From NCBI GenBank assembly GCA_963971405.1, contig OZ020484.1:31456770-31520769 (forward strand): a stretch of 64,000 nucleotides of DNA. Direction: 5' to 3'. The translations under genes and the position numbers were made by a program. Positions 32,186 through 43,354 of this stretch are shown here, piece by piece. The notes beneath the pieces were generated by a model. It was not told where the DNA came from. It worked only from the letters and a program-made list of their open reading frames with translations, and did no database searches. Numbering within the stretch: the first letter of the stretch is position 1; every line of letters starts with the position of its first letter. The stretch is from Psococerastis gibbosa. Lineage: Eukaryota > Arthropoda > Insecta > Psocodea > Psocidae.

Positions 32186-35100
32186 AAGACTGGAAGTCGG
32201 AGAAATGTCGTGGAACGTGGATGTGACGACCTGAGCGAGTGGTGCGAGTCGGTGGTGTCGGCACGACGTCAGTGGCAGGAAGTGGTGAGGAGACCTTCTC
32301 CTGAGGTTTATCTTGAGCAGGATGCTGATGCGGGGGGTTGATCGTAGACTGGTGAGACGGTTCGTCTGTACTGGCATTAATGTAGGCCGGCTTGACCCTG
32401 TCCATTGACACAGTAACCGCACGACCGCGGCTTGAAATCGTAACTGTTTTGTCGGTGCGACTTAACACAGGGAATGGTCCCGCATAAGGACGTTCGAGGG
32501 AAGCACGGACGTGGTCTTGTCTCACGAAAACGTGCGTGGCCTTGGCAAGGTCTTGTGGGATGAATGTTTGATGAGCCCCGTGTCTCTTGACGCGAGTGGG
32601 GCGTAGTGAGTCGAATTTCCTTCGAAGTGAGATGAGAGTGTCCGCCGGACTCTGATTTGAAGGAGGAGTTGTCAGCATCTGTCCTGGTAGTCTTAATGGT
32701 TCACCATAGACCAGATCTGCTGGAGAAGCTTGAAGATCTTTCTTAAGAGTGGCGCGCATGCCCAGTAAAACTAGCGGAAGGGCTTCCGTCCATTTGTCAT
32801 TGGCATGACACATAATGGAGGCTTTGAGTGAGCGGTGCATACGCTCTACCATGCCGTTGGATGCAGGGTGGTAACTGGTAGTCCGTGCATGGTGAAATCC
32901 GCATAATCGGGCCAGGTCAGCAAACAAATGGCTCTCAAACTGTCGGCCGCGATCTGTAGTAATTGTCTCCGGGCACCCAAACCGGCTGATCCAGCAGGAA
33001 ATGAGGGTTCTGGCGACGTTTTCGGCGGTGATGTTCACCATAGGAACGGCTTCCGGCCATCGCGTGAAACGGTCAACGAGTGTTAACAAATACGTGTAGC
33101 CTTCCGACGGTGGTAATGGGCCTACAATGTCGAGGTGTATGTGCTGAAACCGTCGGTCAGGCTGAGTAAAGGTTCCAATCGCAGTGAGGGTGTGTCGATG
33201 TATCTTGGACAATTGACAGTTGACACACAGACGAGCCCAAGCGCGGCAATCCTTACGGATAGAAGGCCATATGTAGCGTTGGGCAACCAGGTTAGCAGAC
33301 GCTGCTATTCCTGGGTGATGTAGGCTGTGTAGGTGCTCGAAAAGTTGTCGACGTAATGGTTTGGGCACAAATGGGCGTTGTATGTCTTGACTAGAATCGC
33401 ACGTAAGGACTGAATCAGAGCCCGGAATGGGAACATCAACGAGGATGAGGGACGTCTTTCTACTGGGCCGAAGCTCTTTGAGTTCTCTGTCGTCTTTCTG
33501 AGCAGAAGAAAGTTGCTCAGGAGATACGGGAGTAGAGATTGCTTCGATTCTTGAGAATGCATCAGCGGCCAAGTTGTCCTGCCCAGCGATGTATTGGATG
33601 TCCGTGGTGAATTGAGAGACGAATTCCATTTGCCGCATTTGGCGAGGTGAGCAACTTGTTTTTGGATTCTGAAAAGCGTGCGTCAACGGTTTGTGATCGG
33701 TATACACGACAAAAGCGCGCGCTTCTAGCAGGTAACGGAAATGACGAATGGCGTCGTGTACCGCAAGCAATTCGCGATCGTAGGCGGACCATGTTCGTTG
33801 GTTTTCTTTAAGTTTCTGCGAGAAGAATGCCAATGGCTGCCAATGATCGTTGATCCGTTGTTGGACTGTAGCTCCGATACTGGTGTCTGATGCATCTGTG
33901 ACTAGTGCAATCGGAGCCGTATGATCTGGATGCGCGAGTAGGGTGATGCGTGCCAGACTGTGTTTGCATGAGCTGAAAGCTTCGGTAAGCTTTGTTGTCC
34001 ATGGTATCGTAGCGTTCCCTTTTACCTTGTCTCCAGATAACAACGTGTTGAGTGGTGCTTGTTCGTTGGCTGCATTTGGTAGGAACCGGCGGTAGTAGTT
34101 AATCATGCCAAGGAAACGGCGTAGATCTTTGAATGTCTTTGGAAGAGGGTATTCAGTGAGTGCCTTTACCCTGTCTGGTAGGGCTTGTGTGCCTTCTGCT
34201 GACACGAGGTAACCAAGAAAGCTGATTGACCCAACGCCGAGGGTACACTTGCTAGGATTAATGACTAGGCCATATTCTCGGAATCGTTGGAAGAGTTGAC
34301 GTAGGTGTGATTCGTGCTCCTGCTTATCACTCGATGCAACCAGTACGTCGTCGATGTATGAATATGCCCACGGGAGGTCGCGTAGGATGTTATCCATGAA
34401 GCGTTGGAAGGTTTGAGCAGCATTGCGAAGACCGAATGTCATGAATGGGAATTCGAAAAGGCCGAACGGAGTATTTATTGCTGTCTTTGGAATGTCACCA
34501 TTGGAAACTGGTATCTGGGTGAATGCTTTGACCAGGTCTATTTTGCTGAATACGGTTTTTCCTCGCAATTCTGCACTGAAATCTGCGATGTGGCGGACTG
34601 GGTACGCGTCAGGAATTGTTCGAGCATTGAGCCGTCTGTAGTCCCCGCATGGGCGCCATGAATGGTCGCTTTTAGGTACTAGGTGTAATGGTGAGGCCCA
34701 TGGGCTGTCGGACGGACGACATACGCCGGTCTGGATCATGTCGTTGAACTCCTTTTTGGCGATAATAAACTTGTCCGGGGCCAACCGGCGTGGGCGAGCG
34801 GAGACGGGAGGTCCGTCTGTCGTTCTAATGTAGTGGACCGTGGAGTGTTTGACCTGGTCTGTGGGTTGTCTCGGCCGCGTGAGGTCGCTAAACTCCTCAA
34901 TTATTACTTTTAGACTGGCCGGGGTACTGTGCGGTATTGTTAAGGTAGAAACGCTAGGTTGCTTGGAGGGGCTTTGACACAGGTTCGCCTTGCGATGCGT
35001 TGTCCCGTCGATCAGCTTTGAGTTCTGGAGATCCACCAGCAAATTAGAGGCTGCGAGAAAGTCTGCACCGATGATGGGTTGCGTGACATCGGCAATGATG

Positions 35101-35447
35101 AAATTCCAACGGAAACTGCGTCGTAATCCCAGGTCCAGTTGTTGAGCTGTTGTTCCGTACGTATTGATGATTGTGCCATTGGCGGCAGTCAGCTCGAGTT
35201 GAGTACGACGGAGCGGTAGGTTGAGACGGGCACGTGGAAAAACGCAGATGTCGGACCCTGTGTCAATGAGATAACGTATCTTGGTGCAAGGGTCCGTGAT
35301 AAGAAGGCGATGTGAGGTTTTAAGCAGGTGTGTAGTGGCGCAGGCAGGCCCTGCCTTTACTGGCTGCGATCGTCGTTTTTCGGAAATCTGCATGGCTGCT
35401 GGCACTTTCTGGCCTTCCTCCCATAGGTTTGGTGGTAAAAACACCAA
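32184..35447 (-). CDS. pol: Pol polyprotein: protease, RT, RNase H, integrase
   Basis: 1087 codons, open throughout. Aspartic protease with D-T-G-S at residues 62-65 and G-A-D-F near 127. Reverse transcriptase with Y-I-D-D at 364-367. RNase H acidic residues at 518 (T-D-A-S), 559, 584 (Y-T-D-H) and 629. Integrase: an H-H-C-C zinc domain at about 705-744, catalytic D773, D832 and E868 (35 residues between the last two), then a GPF module near 990. The frame lies -1 to gag and overlaps it by at least 91 bases. The listed start is the edge of the open frame (TTG), not a real start codon; Pol is probably made as a Gag-Pol fusion. All catalytic residues I looked for are present. Confidence 0.95.
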   Translation of the reverse strand: MVFLPPNLWEEGQKVPAAMQISEKRRSQPVKAGPACATTHLLKTSHRLLITDPCTKIRYLIDTGSDICVFPRARLNLPLRRTQLELTAANGTIINTYGTTAQQLDLGLRRSFRWNFIIADVTQPIIGADFLAASNLLVDLQNSKLIDGTTHRKANLCQSPSKQPSVSTLTIPHSTPASLKVIIEEFSDLTRPRQPTDQVKHSTVHYIRTTDGPPVSARPRRLAPDKFIIAKKEFNDMIQTGVCRPSDSPWASPLHLVPKSDHSWRPCGDYRRLNARTIPDAYPVRHIADFSAELRGKTVFSKIDLVKAFTQIPVSNGDIPKTAINTPFGLFEFPFMTFGLRNAAQTFQRFMDNILRDLPWAYSYIDDVLVASSDKQEHESHLRQLFQRFREYGLVINPSKCTLGVGSISFLGYLVSAEGTQALPDRVKALTEYPLPKTFKDLRRFLGMINYYRRFLPNAANEQAPLNTLLSGDKVKGNATIPWTTKLTEAFSSCKHSLARITLLAHPDHTAPIALVTDASDTSIGATVQQRINDHWQPLAFFSQKLKENQRTWSAYDRELLAVHDAIRHFRYLLEARAFVVYTDHKPLTHAFQNPKTSCSPRQMRQMEFVSQFTTDIQYIAGQDNLAADAFSRIEAISTPVSPEQLSSAQKDDRELKELRPSRKTSLILVDVPIPGSDSVLTCDSSQDIQRPFVPKPLRRQLFEHLHSLHHPGIAASANLVAQRYIWPSIRKDCRAWARLCVNCQLSKIHRHTLTAIGTFTQPDRRFQHIHLDIVGPLPPSEGYTYLLTLVDRFTRWPEAVPMVNITAENVARTLISCWISRFGCPETITTDRGRQFESHLFADLARLCGFHHARTTSYHPASNGMVERMHRSLKASIMCHANDKWTEALPLVLLGMRATLKKDLQASPADLVYGEPLRLPGQMLTTPPSNQSPADTLISLRRKFDSLRPTRVKRHGAHQTFIPQDLAKATHVFVRQDHVRASLERPYAGPFPVLSRTDKTVTISSRGRAVTVSMDRVKPAYINASTDEPSHQSTINPPHQHPAQDKPQEKVSSPLPATDVVPTPPTRTTRSGRHIHVPRHFSDFQS

Positions 35448-36103
35448 GTTGGGTCTTGTTTAGGCGCTGGTGAACGGAACTGGCGCTGGAACCGTGGCTG
35501 TGTGGCACGTTGTCCGTATCTGTCGGCGAACTGTGCCTGTAGAGCCGCGACGTTCTCTGTTAACGTCTTCAATAGGTCCACAGGGGCCATTGTGCACTCA
35601 AGAATCCGGTCACGTGTTGCTGAATTGATGGTGGCCATCTTGTCGGCGAGGTTCGCGACGTCACCTAGTGACAGGTGATCATGACCGATGATTGCCAATT
35701 GTATAGCGTGCGGGAGGCGAGACGTCCAAATGGTGCGTAAAACCGAGTCTGATATGGCTTTCTCTGCGAGGGCCCGCAGTCTCCGGAGAAAAGAGCTGGG
35801 AGTTTTGTCCCCTATGTCTTCCGACATTAGTAGCTGAATGCGACTGCTTGCTGGAAGACTCATTCGTTGGATTAACTGCGTTTTTAGCTCAGTGTATGGG
35901 TTTACTGGTACTGGGGCAGCTAACAAATCTGAGATCTCGCTGAGGGTACTTTGGTCGAGCGCTGAAAGGACGTGGTAATATTTCGTCGTTTCCATTGTGA
36001 CCCCAGCAAGTGCGAACTGAGCCTCCGCTTGAGTGAACCACAGTGCCGGTGACAGGTTGGCCGACTGTGTCCAGAAGGGTGGAAGCTTGACCGAGACTGC
36101 CAT
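35357..36103 (-). CDS. gag: Gag polyprotein with CHCC zinc finger
   Basis: About 248 codons from the ATG at 36103 ([11 protein letters not shown]). This start is chosen because family Gag proteins open with a similar V-K-L-P-P-F-W stretch. The frame is open much further upstream, into the LTR, and M codons at 36124 and 36262 are alternatives. Near the C-terminus is C-F-Y-H-x(9)-C-Q-Q-P-C, the C-x2-H-x9-C-x3-C finger characteristic of CsRn1 elements in place of the usual CCHC. The function is particle assembly and RNA packaging in the cytoplasm. It ends TAA at 35357-35359, inside the overlap with pol. Confidence 0.9.
   Translation of the reverse strand: MAVSVKLPPFWTQSANLSPALWFTQAEAQFALAGVTMETTKYYHVLSALDQSTLSEISDLLAAPVPVNPYTELKTQLIQRMSLPASSRIQLLMSEDIGDKTPSSFLRRLRALAEKAISDSVLRTIWTSRLPHAIQLAIIGHDHLSLGDVANLADKMATINSATRDRILECTMAPVDLLKTLTENVAALQAQFADRYGQRATQPRFQRQFRSPAPKQDPTWCFYHQTYGRKARKCQQPCRFPKNDDRSQ
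35375..35381 (-). promoter_or_regulatory. Candidate -1 frameshift site between gag and pol
   Basis: On the minus strand the gag frame reads CCG AAA AAC GAC just after the zinc finger. Slipping back one base on G-AAA-AAC enters the pol frame. The heptamer is not a perfect X-XXY-YYZ, and no pseudoknot was assessed. The position is plausible because pol in the zinc-finger stretch itself would make no sense. Confidence 0.45.
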
Positions 36104-36710
36104 CGTACTAGCAGGGCCTGTCATCTTGGTTGTAGCCGTGGGTGTCGGTGTTGTGGCTGTAGCAGTTGTAGCTGTAGCGGTTGTAGCTGTAGCGGTCGTA
36201 GCTGTAGCGGTTGTAGCTGTAGCGGTCGTAGCTGTAGCGGTTGTGGCTGTGGTCTGCGGCATCTTGCAGGTTGTGGCTGTGCTGCTGCGGTGAATGTAGC
36301 TGCTCCGGGGTAGTTTCCACCGCCTATGGCCGGATGAGACGTTCTGGAGGCTGGAACTGGAACTGGAACGGGCTGGAACTGGCTGGAAGCTGGAACTGGA
36401 ACTGGCTGGAACTGGAACTGGCTGGAAGCTGGAACTGGAACTGGCTGGAACTGGAACTGGCTGGAACTGGAGCTGGCTGGAACTGGAACTGGCTGGAAGC
36501 TGGAACTGGAACTGGCTGGAACTGGAACTGGCTGGAACTGGAGCTGGCTGGAACTGGAGCTGGCTGGAACTGGAACTGGCTGGAACTGGCTGGAATTGGC
36601 TGGAACTGGAATTGGCTGGAACTGGAATTGGCTGGAACTGGAACTGGCTGGAACTGGAGCTGGAACTGGAGCTGGAACTGGAATCTGGAAGGCTGCTTGT
36701 TCCGTTGTCG
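36104..36710 (-). repeat. Gag leader with two short-unit repeats
   Basis: At about 36130-36250 a 12-base unit (GCTGTAGCGGTT and variants) and at about 36350-36690 a mixture of 6- and 9-base units (CTGGAACTGGAA, GGCTGGAAC) occupy the leader. Both keep the gag frame open, giving Thr/Ala-rich and Ser/Gln/Phe-rich stretches. Whether they are translated depends on which ATG is used. Confidence 0.8.
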
Positions 36711-36720
36711 AGGGTCACCA
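36711..36720 (-). promoter_or_regulatory. Primer-binding site, tRNA-Trp-like
   Basis: One base after the 5' LTR end the minus strand reads TGGTGACCCTCGAC. The first nine bases complement the 3' end of animal tRNA-Trp (GGGTCACCA). CsRn1 elements are known to use tRNA-Trp. The match then slips by one base. Confidence 0.7.
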
Positions 36721-36721
36721 A

Positions 36722-37108
36722 TGTAGCTTGTTGAAGGACGATGCAATTGAATAAGCAGTGTAGACTTGAATTGGTTTGTATTGCAGTGCTTCGACTCAAG
36801 TTAGAGTAATTTAACACACAGTGGTTACAATATGAGCTGTGAGACGAGAACGATACATGCTTACAATTAATATTGAATTTGATCCAGCCTGCTTCCATAT
36901 AGAAAAACCAACTCTGTGTCCACAGCTAAAGGAGCTGATGAGACACAGAGGGTAGATTAAAGATATTATTGAATAAGAGAAATAAATACGTAAAAGGAAG
37001 ATTGAGGAATATTGAATTATCTGAATGTGAACAGCGCCATCTAACGGGAAAAAGGTGAAGCTGGAAGCAGACTGGTTATTACACATGTGGGACTAAGTGG
37101 TCCCCACA
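36722..37108 (-). repeat. 5' LTR of the CsRn1-type element
   Basis: Carries the promoter for the genomic RNA on the minus strand. 386 of 387 positions match the 3' LTR. CTGA follows at 37109-37112 as the target duplication. Confidence 0.95.
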
Positions 37109-37112
37109 CTGA

Positions 37113-37777
37113 CATATAATAAATATTCCATTCAAACGACGAACCCCGTCCAAAACACCGTGGTTCTTACGTCGTTTCACTTAAGTTAAGAAATGGGTTT
37201 GTGGCAGTATACACCGTATTTGTCAGTTTGGAAAGTTATGAACGAAGTAATCAACGATATGGTTACGAGGAGTTTGATGGCTAGGGAGTCCGATGATGGA
37301 ACATAAAGACCTCTAAGTCAGCAGTTGATGGCGATACGTTCGTTATGCTTAAATGGATGTGTACACTTATTTATTTTGTATTTCTCAACTTTTGGATACT
37401 AACAATCGTCAGTGCCGTTTACATGCGCATGCCTAGAACACAGTGAGTATTATGAAAATGCCCCCTCCCCCTGCTAAGCCCGAGAGCTAGCAACGCCCTT
37501 GATTTCGCATGCCCTGCACCTGTTTCTTGTTGCCCGGCAATCTGATATGGGATGATAAGGCTAATTGGAATACCCTGTTGATAGCCAGGTTAGGGCATTA
37601 GATTAAGATTGTCTTGCATTGAGAACTCAATGAATCTCGGGCACCAGTCACGAATGCATGGGTAGTAGCGGAGGCGTCAATCTCGCCAACAGTTCGTGTC
37701 CTACGGCAAGGCTAATTTCCAGCCTTTCATGATTTGCTATTATTATTATGGTTTCCTATTTATACGTTGGTACGAGG
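37113..37777. other. Gene-less block
   Basis: No gene or known repeat is recognised; TTTCCTATTTATACGTTGG near 37751 resembles the end of the ~0.8-kb element. Confidence 0.35.
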
Positions 37778-38137
37778 AAAGCCTTTGAAATGTGGTGTTG
37801 TAGAAGGACGTCACGGAGCAGCTGGTGGTGGGACCACGTGACAAATGAATGAGTGTTAGAGGTTATTGAAGAAGAGAGACAGCTGTTACCTAATGTAAAA
37901 AGTAGAAGAGCGAAATGGGTAGGGCATTTATTAAGTCACGAAAATCTGGTACACATCAACAATGAGAACACATTGGAAGGACCCGATAGAAGAGGATGGC
38001 TGAAGAAGGAATTCATGGATCAACTGAACCAGGACGCAGGAGCTCGAACGTACCAAGAGCTGCAGAGGAAGGCCCAAGACCAAGAGAGCTGGAGGATGAT
38101 ATGCATGGTTTCTGCCAACCAGTCGTTGAGATTGTGA
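37778..38137 (+). pseudogene. LINE ORF2 C-terminus with one in-frame stop
   Basis: The frame from 37778 gives K-A-F-E-M-W-C-C-R-R, W-D-H-V-T-N-E, a TGA at about 37850, then 94 open codons with K-S-R-R-A-K-W-V-G-H-L-L-S-H, G-P-D-R-R-G and Y-Q-E-L-Q-R-K-A-Q-D-Q-E-S-W-R. The W-x-x-H-V-T-N-E ... R-R-x-x-W-x-G-H ... W-R order is the end of animal LINE ORF2 proteins. Only one stop is seen, so the decay is modest. The reverse transcriptase core is missing upstream. Confidence 0.75.
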
Positions 38138-38171
38138 CTTCAGAAGAAGAACAAGGACAGTAGCCTATAAG

Positions 38172-38232
38172 GATGGCCAAAATTTTTATGACCATCCAGA
38201 TTTCAGCGGATTACACGTTTTGAGGTGTCTAG
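38172..38232 (-). mobile_element. Scrap of the ~0.8-kb (CAGA)n element
   Basis: 'GATTACACGTTTTGAGGTG' and 'AAAATTTTTATGACCATC' match short pieces of 62177-63054. The order is rearranged, so confidence is limited. Confidence 0.35.
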
Positions 38233-39699
38233 AACAATAATTTCAAATAAGTGGCTCTTTTAGTGCTTTGCATAACATAACATAATTAAGACATTCGGTA
38301 AGATGTAGCCAAAAACAAACTTTGACGAGAAATACAACAGCTTGTACGAAGTAAAGGTTTTCGAGTATATTGTACGCAACCACTCTAATCATCCTAAAAT
38401 TATTTTGAAAGCTGTTGAAACATATTACAATATTTATATTCCCTTTAAGAGCACAAGGATTTAAATAAAAAATGCTAAAACCGAGATTAAAATAAAATGC
38501 TGAAAGGGAAGGCCCGGTTTTTAGTCGAATTATTCTTAATGTCATTTTCTGACGAGAAGGCAAATTATGTAAATTTGAATTTTCTTTCCTCTACACTTTA
38601 GCGAATATTTATTAGTATTTTTTATTGAATGCTATCCATCAGGTTCTTGCTTCACTTTTTTTCTTCAAATTTTATCAGAAACATTTCGGCTATGAATAAG
38701 TATTTTTATCTGATACCAATAGCGCCAACTTACCAATATGCTTCATGTGACGAACTTATCCAAGGAAAAGAATAGTAGTCAGTATATATTGAACTGTTGT
38801 TATAACATAATAGCCTAATAGAATACCATAATATGGTAATATTAAGTCTAAATATAAATATGAACTGATGATGACGATGATGATGATGATGATTGTTATT
38901 ATTATTATCATTATTTGCATTATTATTATTGCGATTGTGATTATGATTATAATAATGAGAATGATGAGCTCTTAACTGTATATATTATGTACATTTATGA
39001 TTTCCAGTGATATTCATGGCCAGACAGACAAACGAACGGATGGAATTAGTGAGTCAACATGTACACATATACATATTTTATTATTCCTCGACTTTACTAT
39101 GAAGTCTCGAATATTCACCAATTCCAGGTTTTTAAGCTAATCACAACTTTTTGGCCAGCCTTTATCATACATCAACAAGCATAAAATTTATCATAGCTAA
39201 TAACAGCCATCAAGGAATACATAATAAGGTAGAAAGAAAACGATAATGATACTCTCCAAAAGATGGTTAATAATATTGTTGTGTTGATAGTAAGAAATTA
39301 AATTTCCTCTCCAATAATAACTAGAGACCCGTGAACCGTGCGCTGTGCCATTTCTAATCAACGGCATTATCACCGTCTGGCAATCTTAACGCACACTGGG
39401 CTATTGGAACAACTAATTTTAAATTCAATGCTTCTTTTCACTTTTTTCTGTCTGTGGCTCGTAAATAATGGACGAATTAGGCATTAAATTATCGGGTGGC
39501 AGCTTTATTGTGGTGGGTCAAATCGTTGGAAACGTTCCTTTTACATTCTGATGCAAATTAAGACTTATTCAAAGTATACGAACAGGGTTGCTATTGTTGT
39601 TGATTATTTCTTGAAATCGTCTTCTACACCGTGTCAAGTATTTGCACCGTCTTATATAGGGTGTGAACGAATTAGGCTTTGTAAGCATCCAGTAATGGA
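38233..39699. other. Gene-less block with (GAT)n/(ATT)n microsatellite
   Basis: Imperfect trinucleotide repeats span about 38868-38965. The remaining sequence is AT-rich and shows no domain. Confidence 0.4.
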
Positions 39700-40485
39700 A
39701 GGATTTTCTATCAAATTATCAATGGAGAGCTTTTTAGGTATCTGCGTTCTGCTGATGACACTGTGCTGGTTGCTTCGTGAGAAGAACAACTGTAGTCGTT
39801 ATTAAATGAAATAAGCGTAACTTGGTAGAAATACGGGCATTTTAATTAACAAGCAAAATACCCATGTGGTGGTTGTCAGTAAGAGGTCCGAGATAAATCT
39901 CAATATTTTTCTGGATGGTGCGACTATAGTACAATGTAAACAATACCGGTACCTCGGGTGCTTCGTAAAAAGTGAACGGGAGGTAAGCCTGGAAATTTGC
40001 AGTCGCATTGAACAAGCTCGAAATGTCTTCATCAAAATGCAGAAAGTACTTTGGTGTCAGAACCTGCGGTTGTACGTTCTATTGCAAATGGTAATATGAC
40101 TGATACGTTATGCGATCCCAAACGTTCTGTATGGAATGGCGGTTGAACGTTGACTCAAGCTATGGGAAATAGAATCAGTGCATTGGAAATGTGCATATAC
40201 AGACGAGCGCATATCTTTGAGACCCTAATGGTGGATGTATACAGAAGTCATGTTGCTGCTGACGGTTAAGAAACGGAAAGTAACATACTTTGGCCATGTG
40301 TTGAGGAACAAAAAATATCGCTTCTAGCACGATTTAATCTAAGAGCAGGCGGAATCTCTGAGGGATCCCGGCAGAATAAGAACATACTGGTTTTAAAACC
40401 TGCGGTCAGTGGCTTGGCAAGACCACGACTTCCCTTCATTTTGGAGCAGCAGACTCCATGGTCCTAATTATTGACATGATGATTG
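39700..40485 (+). pseudogene. LINE reverse transcriptase remnant, multiply frameshifted
   Basis: At about 39739 the frame reads Y-L-R-S-A-D-D-T-V-L-V-A-S, the RT catalytic loop with the first residue changed (normally F/Y-A-D-D). A second frame from 39866 gives V-V-S-K-R-S-E-I-N-L, then Y-R-Y-L-G-C-F-V and E-I-C-S-R-I-E-Q-A-R, the thumb region. Further frames give K-V-T-Y-F-G-H-V-L-R (about 40285) and G-K-T-T-T-S-L-H-F-G-A-A (about 40415), the ORF2 tail. At least three frame changes make it dead. It is the longest RT remnant in the window. Confidence 0.8.
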
Positions 40486-40489
40486 CCAA

Positions 40490-40860
40490 CCTTCGCTAAC
40501 CTCTTCAGTCGCCTCGCTAGGTAACGTTTACAGTACTTGTGTTCAGTAGTTAGTTAATTAATTACTTTTTATGGACCCATAGGTCTCTTGTCCAATACCA
40601 ACGACCCCATAGATTTCGGACGTTATTTGTATTTTCCACATGAATTTATATACAGGCCTACGTTCTCGATGTCAATCTACGCCAGTTGCAAGGGTTAATT
40701 GACAAGCGCTTACCATTGACGCAATGAAACAGGCGAAAGCGCATGACTTAACCAAGTACAAAAGTCTGTGTTGAGGAACCTCTCTCTCCAATCGCGTTGC
40801 ATGTAGGGACTAACACAAGTGCAAGCACGCACACCATGTCATCGGAGCAATAGTACAATA
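40490..40860 (-). repeat. Diverged family F retroposon remains
   Basis: 'CCTCTTCAGTCGCCTCG' at about 40499 and 'ACACAAGTGCAAGCACGC' at about 40812 correspond to the two halves of family F, separated by unrelated sequence. Confidence 0.4.
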
Positions 40861-41768
40861 TTAAAATCTAATAATACACAAGTTTAATTGGAACTGTTAG
40901 GGAATATAAAGAACAAATTATGGATTAGATTAAGCAGATTGTTAGTTGGGGACATTAAATAGGATTATACCACTCAGCTGACTATTATCGGGGATAAATG
41001 ATATGGGTCAGGTGCCGAATGGGATTTGGGGTTAAATCCGTTGTGGTGATATGAATAATTATGAGTTACCGAGGTTTGCTAAGTTTGCTTACATGAAAAT
41101 GCTACGGCGTAGTGGACAAGTATTTGGTATAGTATGTCGTGTAGTATGGGCTTATTAGGTTTGATTACAAAAATTGGGTAACTATGGGTTAATTCAAAGG
41201 TCCAAAATTCGCCCATATGGGAAATGAAGACAATTTTCTTTCTTGCTTGAAATTCTTTGTATCCACACGCGCTCGAACCAAGTTCCCTCACATCCCTAAT
41301 CGACTGGGCTCGACATCACAGCAACCAATATAAAACAGCTATAGAGTTTTCAGCTTTCAGGCAACCTCCAATTTACGCGCTTCCAAGGTAGATTAGAAAA
41401 TTCTCTACACAAAGCCAACCGCAAAATGTGATGTTGCTGCTGAGCTCCTGTTGCACTCAACTTAACCAAATTTTAGCATTTCCGCTAGTCATGGCTAGTT
41501 TGTTAAAATTCCAAACCTCTAGTTGATAAGGGACATGAGATCTCACACCCCCTAAAACAACAAAATAGGTGAATAGTTTCCATCTTGGATATTGAAATTT
41601 GAAGAAATAAGAAAAACTATGTAATTTTTCCTTAACCTCCTTAGGATTAGCTAGATTCGTAAATAACATTATATTGGAGTTCACTCCTTAAGATTAGATT
41701 TTTTTTGACTTTAAGTACTTTTCACACATTAATTTGGAACCATCATTGATCTTCGTTAGAGTATTCAA
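40861..41768. other. Gene-less AT-rich block
   Basis: Contains an inverted copy of the (GAAA)n-edged repeat at about 41195-41255. No gene. Confidence 0.4.
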
Positions 41769-41771
41769 TTA

Positions 41772-41997
41772 GGCGTGTATTCCACTTATATTTCCTTCAT
41801 TTGTGCATTAAAAAATGATGAGATTACTGTTTTAAGGAGACTATTATGTCTTATCTATTATAAATTAAGTTATAATATAGTAGCAGACATCAATAATAAT
41901 TCTCTACCATATTATAACTTAATTTATAATAGATAAGTTAAGTATCTACATAATAGTCTCCTTAAAACAAAAGTCTCATCTTTTCTTAATACACGCC
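41772..41997. mobile_element. PIF/Harbinger-like MITE with inner foldback
   Basis: Flanked by TTA (41769-41771 and 41998-42000). It begins GGCGTGTATTCC; the right end carries ACACGCC. The inner pair TTTTAAGGAGACTATTATG / CATAATAGTCTCCTTAAAA is well preserved over the central ~135 bases, so the whole unit folds into a long hairpin. Confidence 0.8.
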
Positions 41998-42044
41998 TTA
42001 AGTAGCCTATTCGGAAATATAGCCACAAAAAGCTGCACTTGTGG

Positions 42045-42275
42045 AATTAGAACTCAAAATGGCCAGTGGCAGTTACGCCGGCCGGTTAACTGTAAATAGT
42101 GGTAAATTTACGTTACGACAGCCCGGAAGAAAGTTTTGGCTGCGAAGCGGGAGCGTAACGCGGGCGTCATTTGTCGCGCCGCGCTTCCCGTCTTTTGTTC
42201 TTGGCCATGACGCCGTGCTGGACTTTCCTCGCGTCGCATGCGACACTCTGTTTCCGCACTTCCTCATCTTTGTGG
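42045..42275. other. CpG-rich islet of unknown function
   Basis: About 230 bases with many CpGs (for example GCGAAGCGGGAGCGTAACGC, TCGCGCCGCGC) in AT-rich surroundings. Both strands hold open frames of 80-93 codons across it, neither recognised. It could be a promoter islet, a decayed exon, or a repeat with its only copy here. Confidence 0.35.
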
Positions 42276-43354
42276 AATTTATATAATAATCATAATTATT
42301 ATTATGAGAGGGCCGGATCGAGGCATTGAGATCGACTCGGCAAAATTTTTGCATTTTTGAGGGTCTTGGATCTTACGCTACGTCAAGAACAGATCGGACA
42401 CCCCCACTAAGTAGGGTGGCGGCCAGATCTTCAAAACAAAAAAAGAGCATATTCATCCATATGTTAGAGCCAAGTGGGGGGGGGGGGGTGTCAGTGTCAC
42501 ACTTTCCTCCTTCACTCACTGATTGATGGGGTATAGTACGCCTATTTCTTCACAAAAAATCTTTGGATAACAAAATTATTTATTCCCATAACCCGTCCCA
42601 TTACATTTTTGCAATTGTTAACAAACGTTGAGTGAAGCAATAGCTACTTGAATAATAAAACTAATATTATTTTTTCCGACTTGTTACTTGTATTTAGCTT
42701 CCTCTAGCATAGCTCTTGCAAAATTCTGTAAAAGAGTAGGATCTGATTTAAAAAGAGTATATTTGCATTAAAAGCACAAAAAGAAAGAGTATGTCGAATT
42801 TGGAACACAAAAGAGTGTAAATACTCTTGAGAAGAGTATATCTGGCCACCCTACCACTGAGTGTTTTTTTCTTTTTTTACAAAAATGAATCTTTCATTAA
42901 ATGTTCATTTCGAGTTACCGTATCTAAAATGTCGCATCCCTCAAGTTCTTCAAGTTAATACGCAGCGGATGGATCAAAATGAGAAAGCCGCAATGTACAA
43001 TACAATATATGCCACTACCGGGCACGAATTACCATTATAAAAAAGACAAATATTTATTGTACCTACACTTTAATGCACCATCATTAATAAATTAGACCCC
43101 AGTAATAAACAAACTCTTTTTGCAATCGTGCGAAAAATATGCAAGAAACCATCATAGGTGTGACTCCCTCTTTGGCCTCACGATCTCATGATTCATGCAG
43201 CATGCCGCTCAATCTCACTGAAGTATCCCAGCATTCCAGTTGGGAAAGCACTACCGTCTTGGGAATCGCCAGTGAGTTGGGTTGATTATTAATCGATGAT
43301 GATTTTGCCCATAAATAACTTGCGAGTAATTAGGTAACGTCTTCCCCGTCCAGC
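42276..43354. other. Gene-less block
   Basis: A poly-G run lies at about 42477-42489. A local repetition of 'AAGAGTATAT' and 'AAAGAGTA' is seen at about 42730-42840. Otherwise nothing. Confidence 0.35.

Larger units (their letters stand above)
31786..37108 (-). mobile_element. Complete Ty3/Gypsy LTR retrotransposon, CsRn1 clade
   Basis: A 5323-bp element on the minus strand bounded by two 387-bp LTRs (TG...CA) and flanked by CTGA on both sides (31782-31785 and 37109-37112). The order is LTR, primer-binding site, gag, pol (protease, reverse transcriptase, RNase H, integrase), polypurine tract, LTR. It has no env. The C-x2-H-x9-C-x3-C Gag finger and a primer-binding site resembling the tRNA-Trp 3' end place it in the CsRn1 clade, known from flukes, insects and other animals. 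The LTRs differ at one position that I could find (32052 vs 36988), and both main frames are open, so the copy is very young and may be competent to move. Confidence 0.95.

Noticed and set aside
32184-32422. Possible env or accessory gene between pol and the 3' LTR
   Set aside because: Pol ends 11 bases before the LTR, leaving no room; the overlapping frame is a shadow of pol.
36241-36726. 161-codon W/N/L/E-rich frame on the plus strand
   Set aside because: Antisense of the repeat tract in the gag leader.
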